64,000 nucleotides of DNA, taken from positions 62,001-126,000 of the forward strand of contig NZ_BCTW01000006.1 of the NCBI RefSeq assembly GCF_001590965.1. The letters are read 5' to 3'. This DNA is from Novosphingobium lentum NBRC 107847 (GTDB lineage Bacteria > Pseudomonadota > Alphaproteobacteria > Sphingomonadales > Sphingomonadaceae). Below the pieces are notes generated by a model. That model had not been told where the DNA came from and made no database searches. It saw nothing but the letters and a program-made list of their open reading frames with translations. The position numbers were made by a program, and so were the translations under genes. This document shows, in pieces, positions 1 through 7,798 of the stretch; within the stretch, counting starts at the first letter, position 1; each line of letters opens with the position of its first letter.

Positions 1-449
1 GCACCGTTGCCGCTGCCGCCGCTGCCCGTGCCGCTGCCCTGCCCGCCGCCGCCGGTGTCCTGCCCGGCCTTGCTCGCCCCCGAACTCTGGCTCGATCCGG
101 TGGAGGCGACGGGCGGCACGATGATCTTGGCCGGCAGCCGTGCGCGCGGCGCGGACACCTCGCGCGGACGCGCCGTGGGGGCCGCAGCCGCAGCCGCACC
201 CTGCGCCTCGTGCGATGGCGTGGACTTGCTTGGCTCGGGTTCGGGCTTTGGCAGCGCGACGTCATAGGCGGTGGGCGTTATGCCGACGTCGGACAGCACC
301 GCCGAAACGCCGCCCAGCGCATGGACGATCCCCCACGCCAGCAGGACATGGATCACCGCGATGGCCACGATGATCCAGGCCCGCGCGCGCCGGCTGAGCC
401 GGGGCGAGTCGGCATAACGCTCAGGCAGGGCCGAATCGGGCGACGCCAT
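1..449 (-). CDS. TonB-family energy transducer, N-terminal part (cut by window edge)
   Basis: The reading frame is open to the left edge and about 149 residues are visible. A short cytoplasmic N-terminus (residues 1-24) is followed by one hydrophobic segment (about 25-47, WIIVAIAVIHVLLAWGIVHAL). A long periplasmic region then follows, rich in Pro, Ala, Ser and Gly, with a KPEPEP stretch and a Gly/Ser-rich run near the edge. One membrane anchor plus a proline-rich periplasmic spacer is the layout of TonB, which passes proton-motive energy to outer-membrane receptors. The C-terminal TonB fold that would prove this lies outside the window. The ATG at 449 is the first start after an upstream stop, without a strong ribosome binding site. 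A TolA-like protein is the main alternative. Confidence 0.7.
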   Translation of the reverse strand, partial: MASPDSALPERYADSPRLSRRARAWIIVAIAVIHVLLAWGIVHALGGVSAVLSDVGITPTAYDVALPKPEPEPSKSTPSHEAQGAAAAAAPTARPREVSAPRARLPAKIIVPPVASTGSSQSSGASKAGQDTGGGGQGSGTGSGGSGNG

Positions 450-648
450 CCGCTTCAACGCCGGCAAAATTCCGGCGTGCGGCGTGAATCCACCGCGCAA
501 CCGCGCCGATAGGCTACCAAATGTGCTGCGAATGCGACCAAGTCATTCTTCCTTCCCGTGCGGTTGGTGGTGTATAGTTGCCGACGCGGGAAGTTCAAAA
601 AATGGAACGTCGCGAAGGACGCGCCATCGGCGGCGCGAGGGATCTGCA

Positions 649-999
649 ATGCGTATTCTGGTAGTCGAAGACGAACCGCTGCTGGCGATGTTGCTCGAAG
701 AAAACATCCTCGAACTCGGCCATCAGCCGGTTGCGGTCGCGGCAACGGTGGAACAGGCGCTGGCGGCGCTCGACCGTGACGCGGTCGATTGCGCGCTGCT
801 CGACTTCAGCCTGGGCCACAACGCCACCTCGGTGCCCGTGGCCGAACGGCTGCGGAGCGACGGGACGCCGTTCTGCTATCTGAGCGGCCATTCCTCGCTC
901 GATCCGGACGGCGACATTCCGCCAGCCCCGCTGCTGACCAAGCCGGTGAGCATGGCCACGCTGAAAGATGCGCTGCTGGCGATGGCGGTCGCGGCCTGA
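649..999 (+). CDS. Single-domain response regulator (receiver only)
   Basis: A 116-residue protein consisting of one receiver (CheY-like) domain and no output domain. Visible landmarks are the acidic pair E7/D8, the phospho-acceptor D52 in LLDFSLG, S79 in the conserved Thr/Ser position and K98 in TKP. The ATG at 649 is preceded by GAGG at 636-639. Earlier in-frame starts would add unrelated residues. Stand-alone receivers of this type act in phosphorelays or by protein binding, often downstream of HWE/HisKA2 sensor kinases in sphingomonads. No kinase is adjacent, so the partner is unknown. It converges on fdhD with a 19-bp gap. Confidence 0.9.
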   Translation: MRILVVEDEPLLAMLLEENILELGHQPVAVAATVEQALAALDRDAVDCALLDFSLGHNATSVPVAERLRSDGTPFCYLSGHSSLDPDGDIPPAPLLTKPVSMATLKDALLAMAVAA

Positions 1000-1018
1000 G
1001 GCCGGTCAGACCGCCGCG

Positions 1019-1810
1019 TCAGGGGGTGTGGTCGAGATAGCTGTCGGGGCGCACGAGGCTGGCCAGCCGCAAGCCGTGCGCCGCCGCCTGGTCCGCCGCC
1101 AGCGTCGATGCCGCCGAAATCGTCGCCAGTAGCGGGCAACCCGCGATGATCGCCTTCTGCACCAGTTCGAAACTGCACCGCGCGGTCAGCAAGACGAAAC
1201 CGCTTGCCGGATCGATCCCGTCCCGCGCCAGCGCCCCGATCAGCTTGTCGAACGCATTGTGCCGCCCGACATCCTCGCGCACCGTCACGATCTCCCCGTC
1301 GGGCCGGCAGAACGCGGCGGCATGGACCGCGCGGGTCCTGCGGCCCAGCGGCTGGCGAGCGGGCAGCGCGGCCGCGGCGGCAAAGATCGCGGCAGGCGCG
1401 ACAGCGAGCCGTGCGGTCACCGGCGGCAGCGGGCGCAGCACCTGCTCCAGACTTTCGATCCCGCACAATCCGCAGCTGCCTTCGGACAGGCGCACACGCG
1501 CGCGTTCGATCAGCGGCGCGGCGCGTTCGGCCGACAGCTGGATGCGCAACATCCAGCCGCCCCCGTCGATTGCGCTGGCCTGCGCGCTGTCGAAATCCGC
1601 CGCCCGGTCAATCAGCTGTTCCGACAGGCAGAAGCCCAGCGCGTAGTCTTCCAGATCGGCCGGCGTCGCCATCATCACCGCATAGCCGATGCCGTTGATT
1701 TCCACCGCCACCGGCGCCTCGACCGGAATCGCGCGGTCCACCGCCTGCGGAGACCGGCCATCGGCAAAGACTTCGCGCAACCCGGTTAGGCGCGCGCCCT
1801 CACCCGGCAT
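1019..1810 (-). CDS. fdhD: Formate dehydrogenase sulfurtransferase FdhD
   Basis: FdhD carries sulfur from a cysteine desulfurase to the molybdenum cofactor so that formate dehydrogenase becomes active. The 263-residue protein has the family signature CGLCG, with the two working cysteines at C113 and C116, and GFCLSEQL near residue 60. The chosen ATG at 1810 overlaps the end of fdsD by 11 bp. Longer in-frame starts would run through fdsD and add Arg-rich sequence that looks like a shadow. It is the last gene of the fds operon, so it is probably co-expressed with its client FdsA. Confidence 0.95.
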   Translation of the reverse strand: MPGEGARLTGLREVFADGRSPQAVDRAIPVEAPVAVEINGIGYAVMMATPADLEDYALGFCLSEQLIDRAADFDSAQASAIDGGGWMLRIQLSAERAAPLIERARVRLSEGSCGLCGIESLEQVLRPLPPVTARLAVAPAAIFAAAAALPARQPLGRRTRAVHAAAFCRPDGEIVTVREDVGRHNAFDKLIGALARDGIDPASGFVLLTARCSFELVQKAIIAGCPLLATISAASTLAADQAAAHGLRLASLVRPDSYLDHTP

Positions 1811-2078
1811 CGGTGCCGTGGGCCTGCGGATCGGTCGCGCGGGTCTGCGATGTCGGTTCGTGGCCGCGCGCCAGCACCGCGATGGCATCGCGCGCAATCG
1901 GCGACAGCCGCGAACGGTCGTCGGCGAAGATCATCGCCTTCATCCGGGGGTCCCAGAAATGCGCGATGTGGTCGGCGGTCGCGGCCACGGGATTGTCGTC
2001 GAGCGCCAGATTCAGGGCGATCTGGTTGGCCATGTAGACCAGCTTGTCGCCAGTGGTCTTTGGCGTATGGCTGCTCAT
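1800..2078 (-). CDS. fdsD: Formate dehydrogenase delta subunit FdsD
   Basis: A 92-residue protein matching the small FdsD family (KLVYMANQIALNL near the start, then HIAHFWDPRMKAMI). In NAD-dependent formate dehydrogenases of the Cupriavidus and Rhodobacter type, FdsD is needed for an active enzyme and is thought to help assembly around the cofactor. Its ATG overlaps the fdsA stop by 4 bp (ATGA), and its own end overlaps fdhD, so translation is probably coupled. The C-terminal 20 residues are polar and not obviously conserved. Confidence 0.9.
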   Translation of the reverse strand: MSSHTPKTTGDKLVYMANQIALNLALDDNPVAATADHIAHFWDPRMKAMIFADDRSRLSPIARDAIAVLARGHEPTSQTRATDPQAHGTDAG

Positions 2079-4921
2079 TCCGCAGCCTCTGCCGGGGCGA
2101 TGCGGCGCGACTGCGTGGCCTGCGCCGCGTAATCCTCCTGCCATTCGCTCGGCCCGTTCGAGGGGGTGATCTGCACCGCCGTGACTTTGTATTCGGGGCA
2201 GTTGGTGGCCCAGTCGGAGAAGTCGGTGGTGACGACATTGGCCTGCGTCGCGGGGTGGTGGAACGTGGTGTAGACCACGCCCGGCGCGACGCGGTCGGTG
2301 ACGGTAGCGCGCAAGGTCGTCTCGCCCGACCGGCTGGCGAGCCGCACCCAGTCGCCCGATTTCAGCCCACGATTCTCGGCGTCGGTGGGGTGGATTTCGA
2401 GCAGGTCTTCGGGATGCCACGCGACATTGGCGGTGCGCCGCGTCTGCGCGCCGACGTTGTAGTGCGACAGGATGCGCCCCGTGGTCAGCAGCAGCGGGAA
2501 CCGGGGCCCGGTGCGTTCGTCGGTCGGGACGTAGTCGGTCACCACGAACTTGCCTTTCCCGCGCACGAACCCGTCGATGTGCATGATCGGGCTGCCATCG
2601 GGCGCATCGGCCGTAACCGGCCACTGCAGCGATCCCTCGGCGTCGAGCCGCGCGAAACTGACGCCCGCGAATGTCGGGGTCAGCCGCGCGATCTCGTCCA
2701 TGATCTCGCTCGGGTGGGTGTAGGTCCACTCCAGCCCCATCGCGCGCGCCAGCTCCTGCGTGACCTGCCAGTCCTCGTAGCCGTTCAAAGGCTCCATCAC
2801 CTTGCGCACCGGCTGGATGCGGCGTTCGGCGTTCGTGAACGTGCCGTTCTTTTCGAGGAACGTCGAACCCGGCAGGAACACGTGCGCGTAGTTGGCAGTT
2901 TCATTGAGGAACAAGTCGTGGACGATCACGCATTCCATCGCCGCAAGCCCGGCGGCGACGTGGTGCGTGTCGGGATCGGACTGGAGAATGTCCTCCCCCT
3001 GGATGTAGAGCGCCTTGAACGTGCCATCGGTCGCGGCATCGAGCATGTTGGGGATGCGCAGGCCCGGCTCGGGATCGATCGCCACGCCCCACTCGCCCTC
3101 GAACAGCGCGCGCGCGGCGGCATCGGAGACGTGGCGGTAGCCCGACAGTTCGTGCGGGAACGACCCCATGTCGCACGCGCCCTGCACGTTGTTCTGCCCG
3201 CGCAACGGGTTCACGCCCACGCCGCGCCGGCCGATGTTGCCGGTCACCATCGAAAGGTTGGCGATGGCCATGACGGTGGACGAGCCCTGGCTGTGCTCGG
3301 TTACGCCCAGGCCATAATAAATCGCCCCGTTTCCTCCCGTGGCATAGAGCCGCGCCGCCGCGCGAACGTCCGCCGCAGGAACGCCGGTGACAGGTTCGAG
3401 GAATTCGGGGCTGTGGCGCTGGTCGGAGACGAAGTCAGCCCAGTGCGCATATTCGTCCCAGTCGCAGCGTTCGCGGATGAACGCCTCGTCGGCCAGTCTC
3501 TCGGTCACGATCACGTGCGCCATCGCGGTCAGCACGGCGACGTTGGTGCCGGGGCGCAAGGGCAGGTGATAGTCCGCCTCGACGTGTGGCGAACGCACCA
3601 GGTCGGTGCGGCGCGGGTCGATCACGATCAGCTTCGCGCCCTGCCTGAGCCGCCGCTTCATCCGGCTGGCGAACACCGGGTGCCCGTCGGTCGGGTTGGC
3701 GCCGATCACCAGGATCACGTCGCTGTCCTCGACCGAATCGAAGTCCTGCGTCCCCGCGCTCGTGCCGAAGGTGGTCTTCAGGCCATAGCCGGTGGGCGAA
3801 TGGCACACGCGCGCGCACGTATCGACGTTGTTGTTGCCGAACCCGGCGCGCACCAGCTTCTGGACCAGGAACGTCTCCTCGTTGGTGCAGCGACTGGAGG
3901 TGATCCCGCCCAGCGCCAGCCGCCCGTATTGCGCGGCAATCCGCTTCAGTTCCGATGCGGTGTGGGCCAGCGCGACCTCCCAGCTCACTTCCTGCCATGG
4001 CTGGTCGATGCTTGTCCGGATCATCGGCGACAGGATGCGGTCCTGGTGCTGCGCGTACCCCCAGGCGAAGCGGCCCTTGACGCAACTGTGCCCGCGATTG
4101 GCCTTGCCGTCCTTCCACGGCACCATCCGCACCAGCTGCTCGCCCCGCATCTCGGCGCGGAAGGTGCAGCCGACCCCGCAATAGGCGCATGTCGTCACCA
4201 CCGCACGCTCGGGCTTGCCGATCTCCTTGACCGCCTTTTCCTGCAGCGTCGCGGTCGGACAGGCCTGCACGCAGGCGCCGCAGCTGACGCATTCGGAACC
4301 GAGAAAATTGTCCGAGGCCAGCCCGGCGCTGACTTTGGAGGCAAAGCCGCGCCCGTCGATGGTCAGCGCGAACGTGCCCTGCACTTCATCGCACGCGCGC
4401 ACGCAGCGCGAACAGGCGATGCACTTGCTGGGGTCGAAATCGAAATAGGGGTTCGAGGTGTCGACCGGCTGGTCGAGGTGGTTCTCGCCCTGATAGCCAT
4501 AGCGCACGTCGCGCAGGCCCACGGCGGCGGCCTGGTCCTGCAATTCGCAATCGTTGTTGGCGGAACACGTCAGGCAATCGAGCGGGTGATCGGAGATGTA
4601 CAGTTCCATCACCCCCTTGCGCAGCTTCTGCAACCGCGCGGTCTGGGTATGGACAGCCATCCCTTCCGCCACTGGGGTGGTGCACGACGCTGGCGTGCCG
4701 CGCATCCCGTCGATCTCGACCAGGCACAGACGGCACGATCCGAACTGCTGCAGGTTGTCGCTGGCGCACAGCTTGGGGATCGATCCGCCGCTGACCGCCG
4801 CCGCGCGCATCACCGTGGTGCCCGCCGGGACCGCCACGGCGCGTCCGTCGATGGTCAACGTCACGGTCTGGTCCGAGACGACTTCCGGCGTGCCGAAATC
4901 GGCCTGACGTTCATAGCCCAT
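2075..4921 (-). CDS. fdsA: NAD-dependent formate dehydrogenase, molybdenum-containing alpha subunit
   Basis: Catalytic subunit (948 aa) that oxidises formate to CO2 at a bis-MGD molybdenum centre and passes electrons through a chain of clusters. In order: an N-terminal 2Fe-2S domain (C52, C63, C66, C80), a His/Cys 4Fe-4S motif (H112, C116, C119, C125), a ferredoxin-like pair (C167/170/173/177 and C211/214/217/221), a further 4Fe-4S set (C245, C248, C252, C280), and the molybdopterin domain. The Mo ligand is C373 in TCARVCHSP, so this is a cysteine enzyme and not a selenoenzyme. There is no Tat signal, so it is cytoplasmic. GAGGAG lies before the ATG at 4921. It overlaps mobA upstream and fdsD downstream. 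Confidence 0.97.
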   Translation of the reverse strand: MGYERQADFGTPEVVSDQTVTLTIDGRAVAVPAGTTVMRAAAVSGGSIPKLCASDNLQQFGSCRLCLVEIDGMRGTPASCTTPVAEGMAVHTQTARLQKLRKGVMELYISDHPLDCLTCSANNDCELQDQAAAVGLRDVRYGYQGENHLDQPVDTSNPYFDFDPSKCIACSRCVRACDEVQGTFALTIDGRGFASKVSAGLASDNFLGSECVSCGACVQACPTATLQEKAVKEIGKPERAVVTTCAYCGVGCTFRAEMRGEQLVRMVPWKDGKANRGHSCVKGRFAWGYAQHQDRILSPMIRTSIDQPWQEVSWEVALAHTASELKRIAAQYGRLALGGITSSRCTNEETFLVQKLVRAGFGNNNVDTCARVCHSPTGYGLKTTFGTSAGTQDFDSVEDSDVILVIGANPTDGHPVFASRMKRRLRQGAKLIVIDPRRTDLVRSPHVEADYHLPLRPGTNVAVLTAMAHVIVTERLADEAFIRERCDWDEYAHWADFVSDQRHSPEFLEPVTGVPAADVRAAARLYATGGNGAIYYGLGVTEHSQGSSTVMAIANLSMVTGNIGRRGVGVNPLRGQNNVQGACDMGSFPHELSGYRHVSDAAARALFEGEWGVAIDPEPGLRIPNMLDAATDGTFKALYIQGEDILQSDPDTHHVAAGLAAMECVIVHDLFLNETANYAHVFLPGSTFLEKNGTFTNAERRIQPVRKVMEPLNGYEDWQVTQELARAMGLEWTYTHPSEIMDEIARLTPTFAGVSFARLDAEGSLQWPVTADAPDGSPIMHIDGFVRGKGKFVVTDYVPTDERTGPRFPLLLTTGRILSHYNVGAQTRRTANVAWHPEDLLEIHPTDAENRGLKSGDWVRLASRSGETTLRATVTDRVAPGVVYTTFHHPATQANVVTTDFSDWATNCPEYKVTAVQITPSNGPSEWQEDYAAQATQSRRIAPAEAAE

Positions 4922-5444
4922 GGTTGCGCTCCTCGGCGGACTTCAGGTCTGCCGGTGTGTTGATATTAGCAGGTTGTTCCGCAAGGTGCACCGCCCGCGC
5001 GCCGATCGCTTCGGCAAAAGCCAGCACCGAATGACGGCCATCGCTTTCGAGCAAGGCGTCGAGCGTGGCTGATGCGGTGGCGGGCCACAGCCCGATCACC
5101 GGCTGGCTGGCGACAAAGGCGGGCGCGGGCGACAGATCGTGCAGCAGGCCATCCCCCAGCCCGATCGAATCGACCGCGACGCTCAGCACCGCCGCGTATC
5201 CCGCATCGGCGGCGTGGTGCAGCGCGGCGGCGAGCCCGGCGAGCGGCCCCATCCCCGCGCGCGGCCAGTCGGGCAGCGTCGGTGCAGGGGCGGTTTCGCG
5301 GCCGATCACCACCACCGCGTCGCACAGCCCCTCCAGCGCCTCGACCGCGCGGGCGATCAGCGTGCGACCGTCAAGCTCGGCCAGCGCCTTGTCGCTGCCG
5401 AAGCGCGAGGATTGCCCACCGGCGAGGACCGCGCCGAGGATCAT
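4911..5444 (-). CDS. mobA: Molybdenum cofactor guanylyltransferase MobA
   Basis: MobA attaches GMP to molybdopterin to make the MGD form used by FdsA. The 177-residue protein starts with the nucleotide-binding signature LAGGQSSRFGSDKAL (residues 7-21) and carries GMGPLAG near residue 65. It is slightly shorter than typical MobA (about 190-200 aa). The position of the usual metal-binding Asp pair reads VAVDSIG, with a single Asp. It overlaps the fdsA start by 11 bp and lies 118 bp after fdsB, across a palindromic repeat. Placing the cofactor gene inside the enzyme operon would match cofactor supply to demand. Confidence 0.93.
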   Translation of the reverse strand: MILGAVLAGGQSSRFGSDKALAELDGRTLIARAVEALEGLCDAVVVIGRETAPAPTLPDWPRAGMGPLAGLAAALHHAADAGYAAVLSVAVDSIGLGDGLLHDLSPAPAFVASQPVIGLWPATASATLDALLESDGRHSVLAFAEAIGARAVHLAEQPANINTPADLKSAEERNHGL

Positions 5445-5467
5445 GGCGTGCGGTGCCCAGGGCCGTG

Positions 5468-5548
5468 AGCATCCTTCGACCGGCTCAGGATGAGCGGAAT
5501 TTCGGAATTGTACTTTTCCCGCTCATCCTGAGCCTGTCGAAGGATGCT
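5468..5548. repeat. REP-like inverted repeat, 30-bp arms (TGTCGAAGGA family)
   Basis: Two 30-bp arms (5468-5497 and 5519-5548) are reverse complements with a single mismatch around a 21-bp loop. The core is TCCTGAGCCTGTCGAAGGA. A second element with the same core lies at 61682-61770. It fills the gap between fdsB and mobA. In RNA it would form a very stable hairpin that could slow exonucleases or reduce read-through into mobA-fdsA. There is no T-run, so it is not a classic terminator. Confidence 0.9.
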
Positions 5549-5562
5549 CGCCGCGCCCGTCC

Positions 5563-7092
5563 TCATCCGCCGAAATCCCCGCCGAAATCCTCTGGCCAAT
5601 GCTTCAGCGCGCTCAACACCGGATACGGCGTGAACCCGCCCAGCGCACACAGCGAGCCGAACTTCATCGTCTCGCACAAGTCCTCTAGCAGCGCGATCTC
5701 GTCGGCTCGGCTGCGCCCGGCGCGCGGAGCGTTGTGCATCTGCGGCAGCGCCTCCACCCCATCGACGGCCCGGCCCGCGCCGCTGCGGATGCGGTCGATC
5801 AGTTCGACCCCGCGCGTCGATCCGATCCGGCACGGGGTGCACTTGCCGCAGCTTTCGACCGCACAGAACTGCATCGCGAAGCGCGCCTGCGCGCCCATGT
5901 CGACGCCATCGTCGAACACCGTGACCCCGGCATGGCCGATCAGCGCGTCGGCACCGGCAAACGCCTCGTAATCGAACGGCAGGTGGAATTCGGACGGCGG
6001 GTGGTAGGCGCCTAACGGTCCGCCGACCTGCACGGCGCGCACCGGGCGACCACTGGCGGTGCCGCCGCCGACATCCTCGACCAGTTCGCCCACGGTGATC
6101 CCGAACGCGGTCTCGAACAGGCCGCCGTGCCGGACATTCCCCGCCAGCTGGATCGGCATCGTCCCGCGCGAGCGCCCGTGGCCGATCGCGGCATAGCGGT
6201 CCGCGCCGTGGGCCATGATCCACGGCACCGCCGCCAGCGTCAGCACGTTGTTGACCACGGTCGGCCTGCCGAACAGCCCCTCGATCGCGGGCAGCGGCGG
6301 CTTGGCGCGCACTTCACCACGCTTGCCCTCAAGGCTGTTGAGCAGCGAGGTTTCCTCGCCGCACACGTAAGCGCCCGCGCCGACGCGGATCTCGATTTCG
6401 AACGGGGCGATGCGCGGCGCGGCCAGCTTCACCGCCGCCTGCATCTTGGCGACCGCATGCGGATATTCACTGCGGATGTAGACATAACCCTTGCCCGCCC
6501 CGACCGCGAGCGCGGCAATCGCCATGCCTTCGATCAGCAGGAACGGATCGCCTTCCATGACCATGCGATCGGCGAACGTCGCGCTGTCGCCCTCGTCGGC
6601 GTTGCAGACAATGTATTTCACCGGGCCGGATGCATTGGCGACCGTCTGCCACTTGATCCCGGCGGGAAACCCCGCGCCACCGCGTCCGCGCAGGCCCGAG
6701 GCGGTGACCTGGGCGATTGTTGCCGTCGTACCGATGGTCCGCGCCGTGTCGAGCCCCGCCCAGCCGCCGGTTGCGGCGTAATCGTCAAGGCTCAGCGGCC
6801 GCGTCTTGCCCGCGCGCGCAAATGTCAGCCGCTGCTGGCGCGCGATGAACGGGTGGTCCTCGATCGGGCCGATGGCCTTCGCGCTGGTCCCGGCCATGAC
6901 CGCCGCGACATCGCCCGGTTCGAGCGGGCCGAAGCCCTGACCGTCGATCTCGGCCAGCGGTTCGAGCCAGTGCATCCCCCAGGAGGATACGCGTTCGACC
7001 TCGCAACCCGCGGCCGCAAACGCGGCGGCCACGGCATTGGCGCCGCAAGCCAGCGCCAGTGCATCGTCGGACAGGCGCACGGTGATGGTCAC
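5563..7092 (-). CDS. fdsB: NAD-dependent formate dehydrogenase beta subunit (FMN, NAD-binding)
   Basis: Diaphorase subunit (509 aa) that hands electrons from FdsA to NAD+. It resembles NuoF with a thioredoxin-like N-terminal extension. Visible are the glycine-rich FMN/NAD loop LRGRGGAGFPAG (134-145), the CNADEGD flavin motif (163-169), GAYVCGEETSLLNSLEG (240-256), and the 4Fe-4S ligands C415, C418 and C421 in SCGKCTPC with C482 further on. The start is a GTG at 7092 that overlaps the fdsG stop as GTGA. A longer frame would read through fdsG and give Arg-rich shadow sequence. Confidence 0.96.
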   Translation of the reverse strand: MTITVRLSDDALALACGANAVAAAFAAAGCEVERVSSWGMHWLEPLAEIDGQGFGPLEPGDVAAVMAGTSAKAIGPIEDHPFIARQQRLTFARAGKTRPLSLDDYAATGGWAGLDTARTIGTTATIAQVTASGLRGRGGAGFPAGIKWQTVANASGPVKYIVCNADEGDSATFADRMVMEGDPFLLIEGMAIAALAVGAGKGYVYIRSEYPHAVAKMQAAVKLAAPRIAPFEIEIRVGAGAYVCGEETSLLNSLEGKRGEVRAKPPLPAIEGLFGRPTVVNNVLTLAAVPWIMAHGADRYAAIGHGRSRGTMPIQLAGNVRHGGLFETAFGITVGELVEDVGGGTASGRPVRAVQVGGPLGAYHPPSEFHLPFDYEAFAGADALIGHAGVTVFDDGVDMGAQARFAMQFCAVESCGKCTPCRIGSTRGVELIDRIRSGAGRAVDGVEALPQMHNAPRAGRSRADEIALLEDLCETMKFGSLCALGGFTPYPVLSALKHWPEDFGGDFGG

Positions 7093-7526
7093 GCCAGCGC
7101 CTCCACCAGTGCGGCGAGTTTGGGACCATCGAGTCGCGCATGGACCGCATCGCCCACCATCGCATTGGGGCCGACGCTGCACAGCCCCAGGCAGTAGACC
7201 GTCTCGATCTTCACACGCCCGCCGTCCTGGGCCTGCTGCGGCAATGCGGCCACCAGCGCCTCGACCCCGCGCGCCTGGCACGCTTCGGCGCGGCACAGCT
7301 TGAGCACCGGGCGCGGATCGGGCACCGCGCGAAAATCGTGGTAAAAGCTGACCACGCCGTGCACTTCGGCGCGGCTGAGGTTGAGCCCGTGCGCGATCGC
7401 GCGGATCGCATCCTCGCCGACGTGGCCGAACGCGGCCTGCACATCGTGCAGGATCGGCAGCAGCGTGCCGCCCGGCTCGTCGGCGCGGCCCGCGTGCGCG
7501 GCGATGATGTCCTCTACCCGTTCCAT
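7089..7526 (-). CDS. fdsG: NAD-dependent formate dehydrogenase gamma subunit (2Fe-2S, NuoE-like)
   Basis: First gene of the operon (145 aa). It is a thioredoxin-like 2Fe-2S protein related to NuoE, with ligands C78, C83, C112 and C116 in the patterns CRAEAC and YCLGLC. It forms the diaphorase unit with FdsB. The ATG at 7526 has only a weak ribosome binding site. The 272 bp upstream must hold the operon promoter. No adjacent LysR-type regulator gene (fdsR) is present, unlike some proteobacterial fds loci. Confidence 0.95.
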   Translation of the reverse strand: MERVEDIIAAHAGRADEPGGTLLPILHDVQAAFGHVGEDAIRAIAHGLNLSRAEVHGVVSFYHDFRAVPDPRPVLKLCRAEACQARGVEALVAALPQQAQDGGRVKIETVYCLGLCSVGPNAMVGDAVHARLDGPKLAALVEALA

Positions 7527-7556
7527 TGCGACCGAGGTCTACTCCGCACCGTAATT

Positions 7557-7588
7557 GTACGCAACACGTACGATTGTTGCCATATGGT
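7557..7588. promoter_or_regulatory. Nested inverted repeats upstream of fdsG (candidate operator)
   Basis: GTACG-CAACA-CGTAC (7557-7571) is a perfect inverted repeat. GCAACA (7561-7566) also pairs with TGTTGC (7575-7580), and CCATATGG (7581-7588) is palindromic. All lie 31-62 bp upstream of the fdsG start. The clustering in the only promoter region of the operon suggests a protein-binding site, but no regulator can be named from sequence. Confidence 0.35.
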
Positions 7589-7798
7589 AGCCGACCCTAA
7601 TCCCGATCAGCCATCGGTGAAAGCGATGGTGTGCGATCCCGCAGGCGCATGCTGGAAAGCCCCGATCGCAGGACCCCGGCGGTCCCATCAGATAAAGTAC
7701 CGATGCTCTGCTTGTCTGCCGCTTAGCCAGTTTCGTTCAGATACGATCCGAACTTTGCCACGGAGCAACCGACCTGGTATCTGGGCGGCTATGCCACC

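Noticed and set aside
2075..4921. Possible selenocysteine formate dehydrogenase
   Set aside because: The Mo ligand position is an ordinary Cys codon (C373) and there is no in-frame TGA, so no selenocysteine is needed.
1850..4963. 1037-codon open frame on the plus strand
   Set aside because: It lies antisense to fdsA, whose cofactor motifs are complete. High-GC genes leave long open antisense frames, and this one is rich in Arg/His/Val with no domain.
5468..5548. Rho-independent terminator between fdsB and mobA
   Set aside because: The hairpin has no T-run on the minus strand and its core recurs at 61682-61770, so it is better described as a dispersed repeat.
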